DNA of 59,221 nt from positions 1-59,221 of the forward strand of contig UQXC01000003.1 of NCBI GenBank assembly GCA_900544995.1, given 5' to 3'. Source of the DNA: an uncultured Collinsella sp. (lineage in GTDB: Bacteria; Actinomycetota; Coriobacteriia; Coriobacteriales; Coriobacteriaceae). Position 1 is the first letter of the stretch. Each line of letters begins with the position of its first letter. Both the position numbers and the translations under genes were made by a program. Positions 24,733 to 31,231 of the stretch are shown here, piece by piece. The notes beneath the pieces were generated by a model. That model saw only the letters and a program-made list of their open reading frames with translations, was not told where the DNA came from and made no database searches.

Positions 24733-24768
24733 AGTTGCTTGGCTGCAGAGGCTATGAGAAGCGAGCGC

Positions 24769-25170
24769 TTACAGGCGGTCCTTGTTCTCGGCCTTAACGG
24801 CGTGTGCCTGCTGAACAAAGAACAGGTCGTACACCACGATGACAAAGGCGCCAAAGTTGATGGCGTCGCCGCCAAACGCGGGAAGCGTGAGCACCGCTTG
24901 GGCAAGCGTGGCGACCGCGGCAACAATACCGAGCTTAAACGCGCCGTCCACCTGCGAAGGCTTGTTGGCGCCCTTGATACCGGCGACGCCTGCGGCAAGG
25001 TCGACGAGACCCTTGGCGATAAGCACGACCGCTGCGAGCGTGGCGTACGAACCGTACGTGGAATCGAGACCGCCCGTGGCGATACCGATGCCGGCGGTGA
25101 CGAGGCTGGCGATGCCCAAAACAAAGTAGATGAGAGCAAGGATTTTGAGAGTCTTGCGAGTGAAGCTCAT
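24769..25170 (-). CDS. Small four-helix membrane protein of unknown function
   Basis: 133 residues from ATG 25170, which has AAAGGA 6 bases upstream; the in-frame extension to 25239 has no site. Four hydrophobic segments at about 8-31, 39-63, 75-98 and 103-124 (for example ILALIYFVLGIASLVTAGIG and FGAFVIVVYDLFFVQQAHAV), glycine- and alanine-rich, ending in a charged tail KAENKDRL. I do not recognise a characterised family; similar small proteins are common in Coriobacteria. It has its own terminator. Confidence 0.75.
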   Translation of the reverse strand: MSFTRKTLKILALIYFVLGIASLVTAGIGIATGGLDSTYGSYATLAAVVLIAKGLVDLAAGVAGIKGANKPSQVDGAFKLGIVAAVATLAQAVLTLPAFGGDAINFGAFVIVVYDLFFVQQAHAVKAENKDRL

Positions 25171-25402
25171 GGCTGGTCCTTTCGATACGAGTACGCCAAC
25201 TTGGCGCACCCAATGTACTGCACATATGGTGAAGCACATTGTAGTTCAACGCGGCGATGCATGCGTTTGAAAGCGCATTGAGCCCGCGCAGCCAAACCCA
25301 ACCTTTCAAAAAGGAAAGCTGGGCGTAAGTCAAATCGATGGCAGCGTATGCGCGGCGCTGCGATGATGGGTCCATGGTAAGAGCTGGTCTCAAGGAGGAG
25401 CC

Positions 25403-25546
25403 ATGATGTACGGAGCAGGGCAAGTGCGTGAGCCGCGGTCGTTGGGAAGGCGCATGGGCGATTCTGTGATCGCCGCCGTGTGCACGGGATTGATGGCGGT
25501 GCTTTGCATTGGGATGCTGTGGGCCATGTCGCATGTGGGACAATAG
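25403..25546 (+). CDS. 47-residue single-span membrane protein
   Basis: ATG 25403 is preceded by AAGGAGGAGCC, one of the strongest ribosome sites in the window, and the frame ends at TAG 25544-25546. The N-terminal 22 residues are polar and basic (VREPRSLGRRMGDS) and the rest forms one membrane helix (VIAAVCTGLMAVLCIGMLWA). A basic cytoplasmic head and a single helix fit a small membrane regulator or accessory subunit. The stop overlaps the -10-like box of the next gene. No family recognised. Confidence 0.6.
   Translation: MMYGAGQVREPRSLGRRMGDSVIAAVCTGLMAVLCIGMLWAMSHVGQ
25539..25544 (+). promoter_or_regulatory. Candidate -10 box GACAAT for the RsmJ-like gene
   Basis: GACAATAG overlaps the stop of the 47-residue gene, 66 bases before ATG 25610. 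Confidence 0.3.
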
Positions 25547-25609
25547 TGGACGGTTGGGTGCCGACATAAACGGCGCTCACGTATTCGTTTTGCTTGTTAA
25601 GGAGTGTCC

Positions 25610-26314
25610 ATGGGCGTCGCCGATCCCTTTTTTGTTGCTCGGGCCGCGGGGCTTGAGCTGACCGGGACGTCCGAGGGCCTCACGCTCACCGACGGCACGA
25701 TGGAGCTGCGTGCCGATTTTACTCGCATGCTTCCGCGGCTCAAGCAGGGCCGTCTGCAGCAAGAGCTGCTGGTAAAGGCTGCGCGCGCAAAAGGCATCGA
25801 GAGCCCATGGGCGATTGACGCCACGGCAGGCTTTGGCGAGGATTCACTGCTGCTGGCTGCCGCGGGCTTTACCGTCGATCTGTATGAGCAGGATTGCGTG
25901 ATCGCGGCGCTCCTCAAGGATGCCTTGGATCGTGCGGCAGATGATCCGGCGCTTGCGACAGCCGTGGCACGCATGCGCTTACATGCCGGCGAGGACAGCA
26001 TTGCCGGTCTTCGCCATACAGCTGAGCTGATCGAGCAGGGTGAGTTCGCCGCTCCCGACGTGGTGTATCTGGACCCCATGTTTCCCGAGCGCACCAAGAG
26101 CGCGGCGGTTAAAAAGAAGTTCCAACTTTTGCATCATCTGGAACAGCCGTGTGCCGATGAGGAGGCGCTGGTCGAAGCCGCGCTTGCGGTGCGGCCGCGC
26201 AAGGTCGTTATCAAACGGCCGGTGAAGGGGCCGCTGCTTGCCGGCGTTAAGCCGGGCTATCAGCTTGCGGGCAAGGCCGTCCGCTACGATGTTTTGGTGC
26301 CGCCGCGCCCGTAG
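25610..26314 (+). CDS. rsmJ: RsmJ-like 16S rRNA (guanine(1516)-N2)-methyltransferase
   Basis: 234 residues. Motif I is AIDATAGFGEDSLLLAAAGF, the acidic strand is VDLYEQD, and the signature VVYLDPMFPERTKSAAVKKK identifies the RsmJ family, followed by VVIKRPVKGPLLAG. The enzyme methylates G1516 in 16S rRNA using S-adenosylmethionine. The start is ATG 25610 with TTAAGGAG 5 bases upstream; an in-frame GTG at 25604 overlaps that site. Similarity is clear in the core; the N-terminal 40 residues diverge. Confidence 0.88.
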   Translation: MGVADPFFVARAAGLELTGTSEGLTLTDGTMELRADFTRMLPRLKQGRLQQELLVKAARAKGIESPWAIDATAGFGEDSLLLAAAGFTVDLYEQDCVIAALLKDALDRAADDPALATAVARMRLHAGEDSIAGLRHTAELIEQGEFAAPDVVYLDPMFPERTKSAAVKKKFQLLHHLEQPCADEEALVEAALAVRPRKVVIKRPVKGPLLAGVKPGYQLAGKAVRYDVLVPPRP

Positions 26315-26362
26315 CTTGAGTGCGATGGTTGGCGCTCCGTCAGTGCCGTGCCGATGCGGGGT

Positions 26363-26665
26363 CTATTTCCAAGGGTGCGACGTCAGGTGCCAGCCGCCGC
26401 AGTATTCGCATTTGTAGCAGGCTAAGCCGCGCCGCCCGCGGTTTTCGCAGTCGGCCATAACGGCCTCGGCCTCGGCGCGCGTGTCGTAACGGTTTTTGCG
26501 TTCGCACGACTTGTAGCGCCAGGCCTCATCGCGCTCGGCGTTCAGGGCATCGCGGCGCTCGTCTTCGCGCGCAAACAGGTCGCTCATATCGCCGCCGGTG
26601 GCAGCGCCCAAAAACTCGCTTTTGGCCTTTGACCAGGCGGCTCGCTTTTTGCTCCCCATCTGCAT
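26363..26665 (-). CDS. Small basic protein with C-terminal zinc-finger-like motif
   Basis: 100 residues from ATG 26665 (GAGAGGGG upstream; ATG 26659 also in frame; TTG 26680 unlikely). The N-terminal part is basic and helical (MGSKKRAAWSKAKSEFLG), the middle highly charged, and the C-terminus reads CYKCEYCGGWHLTSH, a CxxCxxC...H zinc-binding pattern seen in small phage-type and housekeeping proteins of unknown role. It is divergent from the GNAT gene, and a perfect TTGGTATCA palindrome lies between the two. Confidence 0.65.
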   Translation of the reverse strand: MQMGSKKRAAWSKAKSEFLGAATGGDMSDLFAREDERRDALNAERDEAWRYKSCERKNRYDTRAEAEAVMADCENRGRRGLACYKCEYCGGWHLTSHPWK

Positions 26666-26683
26666 CGCGCCCCTCTCCAAACG

Positions 26684-26715
26684 TTGGTATCATTGCTCAA
26701 TCAAAGTGATACCAA
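26684..26715. promoter_or_regulatory. Perfect interrupted palindrome TTGGTATCA-N14-TGATACCAA
   Basis: It lies between two divergent starts (26665 and 26734) and so probably controls both. The half-site TTGGTAT also occurs twice before the AAA ATPase gene (30048 and 30068). Confidence 0.5.
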
Positions 26716-26733
26716 TAAACGTGAGGTCGCCGC

Positions 26734-27225
26734 GTGATGATCAGAAAAACCCTCGATACCGACATTCCCGCTGTCATGGCTATCTATGACGCCGCCCGCG
26801 CCTTTATGCGCGCGCATGGCAACGCCACGCAGTGGCCCGAGGGCACGCCTTCTGCCGAGCAACTGGCTGCCGATATTGCCGCTGGTGGCAGCTATGTGTG
26901 CGAAGTCGACGGTCGCGTGGTGGCGACGTTTGCCTTTTTACCGGGCCCGGACGAGTGCTATGACGTAATTGAAGACGGCCAATGGCGTAGCGACACTCCG
27001 TACGCCGTGCTGCACCGTGTGGCATCCGACGGCACCGTGCACGGTATCGCGGCCGCGATGTTTGCCTTTGCCAAGGAGCGTGCCGACCACCTGCGCATCG
27101 ATACGCATCAGGACAACCTGCCCATGCAGGGTGCGAGCATCAAGGCGGGGTTTGAACGCGCCGGCGTCGTGCATGTGTCGGACGGCACGCCGCGTGTTGC
27201 GTTTGACTGGCTGCGCGTGGCATAA
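26734..27225 (+). CDS. GNAT-family N-acetyltransferase
   Basis: 163 residues. The GNAT fold shows as IRKTLDTDIPAVMAIYDAA at the N-terminus, YVCEVDGRVVATFAFL, then VLHRVASDGTVHGIAAAMFA (acetyl-CoA pocket) and LRIDTHQDNLPMQGASIKAGF near the C-terminus. It transfers an acetyl group from acetyl-CoA to an unknown amine. GTG 26734 is 7 bases from GAGG; ATG 26737 is also possible. A terminator follows. Confidence 0.87.
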   Translation: MMIRKTLDTDIPAVMAIYDAARAFMRAHGNATQWPEGTPSAEQLAADIAAGGSYVCEVDGRVVATFAFLPGPDECYDVIEDGQWRSDTPYAVLHRVASDGTVHGIAAAMFAFAKERADHLRIDTHQDNLPMQGASIKAGFERAGVVHVSDGTPRVAFDWLRVA

Positions 27226-27264
27226 GAGCGAGAGCTCGTGTCAGCAATGCGCGTGAACGAAAAT

Positions 27265-27286
27265 GGCCCCGGGCGGGGCCGTTTTT
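27265..27286 (+). terminator. Terminator after the GNAT gene
   Basis: GGCCCC pairs with GGGGCC around a four-base loop, then GTTTTT. Confidence 0.75.
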
Positions 27287-27343
27287 GGTTGCTGCGCTGT
27301 TTTGCAAGATGGTAGACGCTGCGCGCTGTCGGCTCTAAGACAT

Positions 27344-27769
27344 CTACGCCCGGGGCAGCTCACTTCCGCAGTGACAACACTTGGTCGCGCCTTCGTGCAC
27401 CTTTTCCAGGCAATACGGGCAGACAGGCGCCGGTGCGGCTTCCTCGGCGGTAGCACCGGCGAGCCTGTCGCCAATCTCCTGCGCTTTGTTGAAAGCCTTG
27501 ACGATGGCAAAGACGATCGCCGCCACAATCAAAAAGTTGATGCACGCGCCGATAAAGGCGCCAAAGTCGATATTGGTGCCCGGCACCACCAGCCCCGAGA
27601 TCTCGGTGGCGCTGCCGCCGGCAATCACGGAGATAAACGGGTTGATGATGTTATCGGTAAGCGAGGTCACGATGGCAGTGAATGCGCCGCCGATAATCAC
27701 GCCGACGGCCATGTCTATCACGTTGCCGCGATTAATGAATTCCTTGAACTCGTTGAGCAATGCCTTCAT
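27344..27769 (-). CDS. mscL: Large-conductance mechanosensitive channel MscL with C-terminal zinc ribbon
   Basis: 141 residues. The channel part (1-100) is textbook: FKEFINRGNVIDMAVGVIIG (first helix), FTAIVTSLTDNIINPFIS, and IDFGAFIGACINFLIVAAIVF (second helix). MscL opens under membrane tension to release solutes during hypo-osmotic shock. After a short Ala/Glu linker the C-terminus carries CPYC and CCHCG (residues about 116-135), a zinc ribbon in place of the usual helical bundle. GGAGCCACC precedes the ATG. Its long leader contains the candidate structured RNA at 27830-27938. Confidence 0.93.
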   Translation of the reverse strand: MKALLNEFKEFINRGNVIDMAVGVIIGGAFTAIVTSLTDNIINPFISVIAGGSATEISGLVVPGTNIDFGAFIGACINFLIVAAIVFAIVKAFNKAQEIGDRLAGATAEEAAPAPVCPYCLEKVHEGATKCCHCGSELPRA

Positions 27770-27829
27770 GGTGGCTCCTCGCTGTTGTGAGGCTCGCGTT
27801 GTTGCTGTCCCAGATGACCCCGGGCAGAC

Positions 27830-27938
27830 AAAAAAGGGAGGTGCCGGCTTTCGTAAGGCGCGAACCTACGAAAATCGCCGCGCGGCAACGCGGAGCGATG
27901 AGCTCGGTCGGGGGATAGGGCCCGCTTCGCCCGCCGGC
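27830..27938 (-). ncRNA. Candidate multibranched structured RNA in the mscL leader
   Basis: On the minus strand GCCGGC (27938-27933) can close a junction with GCCGGC (27848-27843). Inside are three hairpins: GGGC/GCCC; ATCGC-CGCG with CGCG-GCGAT (27899-27874); and TTTCGTA with TACGAAA (27873-27849). CACCTCCC and six T follow (27835-27830), like an intrinsic terminator end. TACAAT lies about 7 bases upstream. It is about 109 nt and 61 bases ahead of mscL, so it may be a small RNA or a leader regulator. I cannot match it to a named class. Confidence 0.4.
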
Positions 27939-27944
27939 TCGTAA

Positions 27945-27950
27945 ATTGTA
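27945..27950 (-). promoter_or_regulatory. Candidate -10 box TACAAT for the mscL leader RNA
   Basis: TACAAT read on the minus strand, about 7 bases before the first helix of the candidate RNA. Confidence 0.4.
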
Positions 27951-28014
27951 TCATCCAGTGTGGAACGAGGACGCCCGTTGCCGCGTGCGATGGGCTTGTA
28001 ATAAGAGGAGAGCC

Positions 28015-30018
28015 ATGTCGAAGCAGGCAGTCGTTGGAATCTTGGCGCATGTCGATGCCGGCAAGACCACGTTGGCCGAGGCCATGCTGTTCAACGCGGG
28101 TCGCATTCGCAAGCGCGGCCGCGTGGACGATGGCGATTCGCATCTGGACACTAACGCGATCGAGCGTGAGCGCGGCATCACGATCTTCTCGTCGCAGGCC
28201 GTGCTCGACCATGGTGATACCCACGTCATGCTCGTGGATGCACCCGGCCACGTCGATTTTTCTGCCGAGGCGGAGCGCACGCTGCGCGCACTCGACTATG
28301 CGATTTTGGTTGTGGGCGCCAACGATGGCGTGCAGGGGCATACCGAAACCCTGTGGCGCCTGCTTGCGCGCTATGACATCCCGACGTTCATCTTTATCAA
28401 TAAGATCGATCTTGAGAACCCTGGTCGCGATGCGCTGCTGACGCAGCTCGGCCAGCGTCTTTCCGAGGGCTGTCTGGATGCCGAAGATTTGCTGGCGGGC
28501 GGCGCTGTGCAAGAGGATGCTGCGGCGTTGGACGAGGTGGCGCTCGATGAGTTTCTTGAAGCAGGCGAGTTGTCTGCCGAAACGTTGTCGCGGCTCGTCG
28601 CGGAGCGCAAGCTGTTCCCCTGCTTTGCCGGCTCGGCGCTCAAAGACCAAGGCGTGGCGGAGTTACTCGACGGTATGTGTGCTTTGATGCGCGAGCGGGC
28701 ATGGTCCCAGGAGTTCGCCGCGCGCGTCTATCGCGTGAGTCGTGGAGACCGTGGTGAGCGCCTTGCCTGGGTTAAGGTGACGGGCGGTGTGCTGCGTGCA
28801 AAACAGGTGATTGAGGGGCGCTCCGGTGTCGAGGCATGGGAGCAAAAGATCGATCAGGTCCGTATCTATAACGGCGAGAAGTACGAGCTTGTCCAAGAAG
28901 TTGCTGCTGGCGGCATCTGCGCTGTGACGGGCCTTGCGCACGTTCACCCGGGTGATGCCTTGGGCGCGGAGCCCGCGGGCGATGCGCCTGTCATAGCGCC
29001 GGTTCTCACCTATACGGTGCTGCCGGGCGAGCACGATGTCCATACGGTGTTCCAAGCGCTGACCGAGCTTGCCGATGAGGACCCCATGCTCGGCGTAAGC
29101 TGGAACACGCATCTTGAGCAGATTCATCTGCAGTTGATGGGTGCGGTGCAGCTCGAGGTCGTGCAGCGCGTGCTAGCCGATCGCTTTGGCCTCGTGGTTG
29201 CGTTTGAGCCCGGCGGCATTCTCTATAAGGAGACTATTTCGCAGCCGGTCGAGGGCGTGGGCCACTTTGAACCACTGCGCCACTATGCCGAGGTGCATCT
29301 GCGTCTGGAGCCGTTGCCGGCGGGCTCGGGCGTGCAATTTGGCACTGTGACCTCGACCGACGAGCTCGACTTGAACTGGCAGCGTCTGGCGCTCACCAAC
29401 GCTATGGAGCGCGACCACCTGGGCGTGCTGACCGGCTCGCCCATCACCGATGTACGCATTACGCTCACGGGCGGCCGCGCGCATGCCAAACACACCGAGG
29501 GCGGCGACTTTCGCCAGGCCACGTACCGCGCGATTCGCCAGGGGCTCATGCAGGCACGTGAGGCCGGCGCGGCGGTGCTGTTGGAGCCGTGGTACCACTT
29601 TGAGCTCGAGGTGCCGGGGGAGTGCGTGGGTCGTTCGTTGTCGGATGCCACGCGTATGGGTGCCGAGTACGAGCCGCCGACGATGGCGGGCGACCGGGCG
29701 AAGCTTGGGGGCCGCGTGCCGGCATCCGAAGTGCAGGATTACGCGCTGGAGGTGGCTGCCTACACGAGCGGTCGCGGACATCTGTACCTAGAGTTTGCCG
29801 GCTATGCAGCTTGCCATGATGCCGAGCGCGTCATCGAGACGGCCGCCTATGAGCCCGAGGCCGATCTGCCCAACACGCCCGACTCGGTCTTTTGCTCTCA
29901 CGGCGCTGGCTACACCGTTAAGTGGTATGACGTCCCCGAGGCAGCCCACGTAAAGGTCGATCCCGCCACCTTCCGCCCCTGGCGAGCAGCAGACGCCGAG
30001 TTTTTCGGCCACATGTGA
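28015..30018 (+). CDS. Tet(M)-like ribosomal-protection/EF-G-type translational GTPase
   Basis: 667 residues, slightly longer than Tet(M) (639). G1 AHVDAGKTTLAEAML (11-25), TNAIERERGITIFSSQ (switch I), G3 DAPGHVDF, G4 NKID. Domain II-V features follow: ETISQPVEGVGHFEPLRHYA, GGRAHAKHTEGGDFRQATYR, and VLLEPWYHFELEVPGECVGR. The family removes tetracycline from ribosomes; divergent chromosomal members such as this may have other translation roles. AAGAGGAG precedes ATG 28015; the longer frame from 27946 is not supported. Codon use matches its neighbours, so recent transfer is not indicated. The stop TGA lies inside a hairpin repeat. Confidence 0.88.
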   Translation: MSKQAVVGILAHVDAGKTTLAEAMLFNAGRIRKRGRVDDGDSHLDTNAIERERGITIFSSQAVLDHGDTHVMLVDAPGHVDFSAEAERTLRALDYAILVVGANDGVQGHTETLWRLLARYDIPTFIFINKIDLENPGRDALLTQLGQRLSEGCLDAEDLLAGGAVQEDAAALDEVALDEFLEAGELSAETLSRLVAERKLFPCFAGSALKDQGVAELLDGMCALMRERAWSQEFAARVYRVSRGDRGERLAWVKVTGGVLRAKQVIEGRSGVEAWEQKIDQVRIYNGEKYELVQEVAAGGICAVTGLAHVHPGDALGAEPAGDAPVIAPVLTYTVLPGEHDVHTVFQALTELADEDPMLGVSWNTHLEQIHLQLMGAVQLEVVQRVLADRFGLVVAFEPGGILYKETISQPVEGVGHFEPLRHYAEVHLRLEPLPAGSGVQFGTVTSTDELDLNWQRLALTNAMERDHLGVLTGSPITDVRITLTGGRAHAKHTEGGDFRQATYRAIRQGLMQAREAGAAVLLEPWYHFELEVPGECVGRSLSDATRMGAEYEPPTMAGDRAKLGGRVPASEVQDYALEVAAYTSGRGHLYLEFAGYAACHDAERVIETAAYEPEADLPNTPDSVFCSHGAGYTVKWYDVPEAAHVKVDPATFRPWRAADAEFFGHM

Positions 30019-30044
30019 CAAAGGGACAGTTCCTTTGTCACATG
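30012..30044. repeat. Hairpin repeat with GGGACAG core, ATGTGACAAAGG arms, copy 1
   Basis: CATGTGACAAAGG pairs perfectly with CCTTTGTCACATG around GACAGTT. The last codon and the stop (ATG TGA, 30013-30018) of the Tet(M)-like gene lie in the left arm. Close relative at 33740-33772. Confidence 0.9.
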
Positions 30045-30047
30045 CTA

Positions 30048-30078
30048 TTGGTATAACTCGGTACAAGTTGGTATAACT
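30048..30078 (+). promoter_or_regulatory. Direct repeats TTGGTATAACT and promoter of the AAA ATPase gene
   Basis: TTGGTATAACT occurs at 30048-30058 and 30068-30078, a 20-base period, with GGTACAAG between. TTGGTA (30048) and TATAAC (30072) at 18-base spacing also read as -35 and -10. Repeats overlapping a promoter suggest a regulator-binding site. Confidence 0.5.
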
Positions 30079-30111
30079 ATTGCCAAGGTTTGCCAATCCG
30101 AGGAGGCCGAC

Positions 30112-31230
30112 ATGAATCCAAATCCCTTTAAGCCCACGGCTGGCAAGCGGCCTCCGATACTCATCGGTCGCGAGTCGGTCATCGAAGATTTCGAGGAAGG
30201 GCTCGATAACGGCGCCGGAGCGCCGGGCAGGCTCATGCTCATTACGGGAAACCGCGGCTGCGGCAAGACAGTTCTCCTGCGGGAGCTGCAACGTCTGGCC
30301 AGCGAGCGCGGATGGGCGGTTGTCTCCGATTCCGCTTCGCTTGGCTTATGCGACCGCTTGGCCGACGCGCTTCGCTCGAATAAACCCGTTGTGACGTCAA
30401 TGGAGTTCGGTCCGTCGTTTGGGCGGATGTCGGTCGAGGCGGCGCGAGCAAAGGGCGAGACGTTGCGAGGGCTGGTCAACGAGCGCCTCAAGAAGCTCGG
30501 CCCAGGCAAGGGCATACTGTTTGCGATTGACGAGGCTCAATCTGCGTCTATCGAGGAGCTGGCGGCTCTTGCCGTTCTCTATCAGCAGGTGCTCGGAGAC
30601 CAGGATGCCACGGGCTTGTCCGATAGCGACCAGCGCGGCCTTGCGCTTGTTTTTGCCGGCTTACCCAGTATGGTTGACGATCTGCTCGAAGAGCCGAGCG
30701 TGACGTTTTTGCGGCGTGCCCAGCAGCGTACACTGGGGGCGATATCTTTGCCCAAGGTGCGCGATTCGTATATCCAGACGGTCAAAGACGCTGGTCTTTA
30801 CGTTGACGCGGAGACGGCGGACCTTGCGGCGCGCAAAAGCATGGGGCATCCCTATATGGTTCAGCTGGTGGGCTATTACATGTGGCGGTCTGCTGTCCGG
30901 CGTGGCTCGCAGGTCATCGAAAGGCGCGATGTCGAGGATGGCCATGCGGATGCCGTCTCCGAGTTCTACGAAGCGGTTGACGCGCCCCTGTATTACGGGC
31001 TGCGCAGTCCACAGCGCCTTTTTATCGAGGTCATGGCGGTTGACGAGGGTAAACCGACGCGAATGGCGGACATCATTGAGCGCTGCGATCGCACTCAGAG
31101 CTGGGCGAGTAAATACCGCGCAAGCCTGATTCGCGAGCGCGTCATCGAGGCTGCCGGATACGGCCTCGTCCGGTTTACCGTGCCCATGCTGGGCGAGTAC
31201 ATTCGCGATCGCATTTTATGGCACGAGTAG
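30112..31230 (+). CDS. AAA/ORC-like ATPase (AAA_16-type)
   Basis: 372 residues. N-terminal ATPase: LIGRESVIEDFEEGL, Walker A GNRGCGKTVLL (about 46-56), Walker B ILFAIDEAQSA, and sensor-like ALVFAGLPSMVDDLL. The C-terminal 120 residues resemble a winged-helix (LYYGLRSPQRLFIEVMAVDE). This layout occurs in STAND-like or ORC/Cdc6-like ATPases, including those beside toxin or mobile genes; the function is unknown. GAGGAGG precedes ATG. It ends one base before the first possible start of the UvrA-like gene, so the two form an operon driven by the repeat-containing promoter. Confidence 0.8.
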   Translation: MNPNPFKPTAGKRPPILIGRESVIEDFEEGLDNGAGAPGRLMLITGNRGCGKTVLLRELQRLASERGWAVVSDSASLGLCDRLADALRSNKPVVTSMEFGPSFGRMSVEAARAKGETLRGLVNERLKKLGPGKGILFAIDEAQSASIEELAALAVLYQQVLGDQDATGLSDSDQRGLALVFAGLPSMVDDLLEEPSVTFLRRAQQRTLGAISLPKVRDSYIQTVKDAGLYVDAETADLAARKSMGHPYMVQLVGYYMWRSAVRRGSQVIERRDVEDGHADAVSEFYEAVDAPLYYGLRSPQRLFIEVMAVDEGKPTRMADIIERCDRTQSWASKYRASLIRERVIEAAGYGLVRFTVPMLGEYIRDRILWHE

Positions 31231-31231
31231 G

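Noticed and set aside
27766..28650. 294-codon minus-strand frame covering the mscL leader and the Tet(M)-like gene
   Set aside because: It crosses the structured leader and is antisense to a well-defined GTPase.
28015..30018. Recently acquired tetracycline-resistance gene on a mobile element
   Set aside because: No integrase, relaxase or transposase nearby, and base composition and codon use match the neighbours.
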